DNA of 17,285 nt, taken from positions 1 through 17,285 of the forward strand of contig JBHELO010000047.1 of assembly GCA_046263055.1 (NCBI GenBank), in the 5' to 3' direction. Numbering within the stretch: position 1 is the first letter of the stretch; each line of letters starts with the position of its first letter. Under the pieces are notes generated by a model, which saw only the letters and a program-made list of their open reading frames with translations, did not search any database and had not been told where the DNA came from. Positions 16,451 through 17,285 of this stretch are shown one piece after another. This DNA comes from DATAQC01 sp046263055 (lineage in GTDB: Bacteria; Actinomycetota; Acidimicrobiia; Acidimicrobiales; AC-14). A program made the translations under genes and the position numbers.

Positions 16451-16456
16451 AGGAGG
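16451..16456 (+). promoter_or_regulatory. Shine-Dalgarno of the methyltransferase gene
   Basis: AGGAGG five bases before the ATG at 16462, which fixes this start. It is the strongest ribosome-binding site in the window and contrasts with the apparently leaderless host genes. A possible -10 (TACGAT, 16407-16412) lies about 50 bases upstream of the ATG. Confidence 0.7.
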
Positions 16457-16461
16457 CTGCG

Positions 16462-17285
16462 ATGACGACCCCGGCGAGCGCTGCACGCGAGGGTGCAGAC
16501 CTGGCTTCTGCAGTACCTGAGGGCGTCATCCTCGATGACAACCTCCCGGTGCTGCGGTCGCTTCGCAATGACGTGATCGACCTCGTGTACATCGATCCGC
16601 CGTTCGGGACCGGGCGGGTGCGCCGACTTGAGTCGATCCGCACGGGTATCGGGACCAAGATCCGTTCAGGGTTTGGGAACCGCAGCTATAACTACGACGT
16701 CGTTTCCTCGCACGAGTATCGGGACGACATGAGTCTTGAGGACTATCTCTGCTTCCTCGAAGAGCGGCTTATCGAGGTCCACAGGGTTTTGAAGCCGACG
16801 GGCTCCCTCTACCTTCACCTCGATTTCCACACGGTGCACTACGCCCGGTTGCTCTTGGATGACATCTTCGGCCCCGAGAGGTTCCTCAACGAGATCGTAT
16901 GGGCGTACGACTACGGAGGTCGAGCCCGGGATCGCTGGCCTCGGAAGCACGACAACATCCTCTGGTATGCCAAGTCGGACCGATGGACCTTCAATATCGA
17001 TCGGATCGACCGGGTTCCCTACATGGCTCCCGGGCTAGTCGGGGAAGAAAAGGCAGCACGGGGGAAGCTCCCGACGGACACCTGGTGGATGACGATCGTC
17101 CCCACGAACAGCCGCGAGCGGACCGGCTACCCGACGCAGAAGCCGCTCAAGCTCGTGGAGCGCATCGTGCGGGCATCGAGCCGCCCGGGCGGCCTCGTGG
17201 CCGACTTCTTCTGCGGGAGCGGGACGACGGGCGTCGCGGCGAAGCGCAACGGCCGGCGGTACCTGCTCGTGGACGAGAACCCCGC
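16462..17285 (+). CDS. Site-specific DNA methyltransferase, beta class, 3' end cut by window edge
   Basis: An S-adenosylmethionine-dependent DNA methyltransferase; 274 complete codons are visible and the frame is still open at 17285. Motif IV comes first (DLVYIDPPFGTG, DPPF at 45-48). Then come RVLKPTGSLYLHLDFHTVHYARLLLDDIFG, the variable target-recognition part (WAYDYGGRARDRWPRKHDNIL), and TGYPTQKPLKLVERIV. Motif I (DFFCGSGTTG, about 248-257) is near the visible end. The order IV, TRD, I is the beta class, and DPPF suggests N6-adenine rather than N4-cytosine methylation. It resembles type II/III (Mod-like) enzymes. Codons such as TAT, GTT, TTT and AAT, rare in the other genes here, suggest transfer. 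It starts back to back with the recombinase remnant; partner genes such as a nuclease or helicase would lie beyond the window. Confidence 0.9.
   Translation, partial: MTTPASAAREGADLASAVPEGVILDDNLPVLRSLRNDVIDLVYIDPPFGTGRVRRLESIRTGIGTKIRSGFGNRSYNYDVVSSHEYRDDMSLEDYLCFLEERLIEVHRVLKPTGSLYLHLDFHTVHYARLLLDDIFGPERFLNEIVWAYDYGGRARDRWPRKHDNILWYAKSDRWTFNIDRIDRVPYMAPGLVGEEKAARGKLPTDTWWMTIVPTNSRERTGYPTQKPLKLVERIVRASSRPGGLVADFFCGSGTTGVAAKRNGRRYLLVDENP

Overview
This is a very GC-rich chromosomal segment with many GTG starts. The gene order (leuS, comEA, comEC, holA, rpsT, lepA) and a FolP2-type dihydropteroate synthase paralog point to Actinomycetota. Acidimicrobiia is my best guess, but it is inference. 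The window splits into an ordinary housekeeping block (1 to about 15250) and the edge of an acquired region (about 15250 to the end).

Housekeeping block, left to right: lepA (minus, its 3' end is cut by the window edge); a divergent EamA/DMT transporter; a convergent small WapI-like protein; rpsT on plus; a VOC/glyoxalase-fold protein whose stop interlocks with that of rpsT; then a long minus-strand run read right to left: thioredoxin-TPR protein, small HExxH protein, comEA, comEC, folP2-like, holA. A PAC2-family gene diverges from the thioredoxin gene. leuS and an S9 peptidase overlap on minus. leuS diverges from tRNA-Ala(GGC). DNA-uptake genes (comEA/comEC) are packed with a replication clamp-loader subunit (holA), and the translation genes (lepA, rpsT, leuS, tRNA-Ala) flank them.

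Acquired edge: directly after tRNA-Ala lies a decayed serine recombinase (minus). It has at least one nonsense codon and two frameshifts and has lost its catalytic N-terminal domain. Back to back with it starts a beta-class DNA methyltransferase (plus, incomplete at the window end) with visibly different codon use. This looks like a genomic island or restriction-modification/defence cassette entered at the tRNA; the rest of the system, if any, lies beyond base 17285.

Recurring regulatory theme: several genes (leuS, folP2-like, the PAC2 gene, less clearly lepA, rpsT and the VOC gene) have a -10-like hexamer 6 to 9 bases before the start codon, consistent with leaderless transcripts. A near-perfect LexA/SOS-type palindrome sits between leuS and tRNA-Ala. 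No CRISPR array, rRNA or intact insertion sequence was seen.
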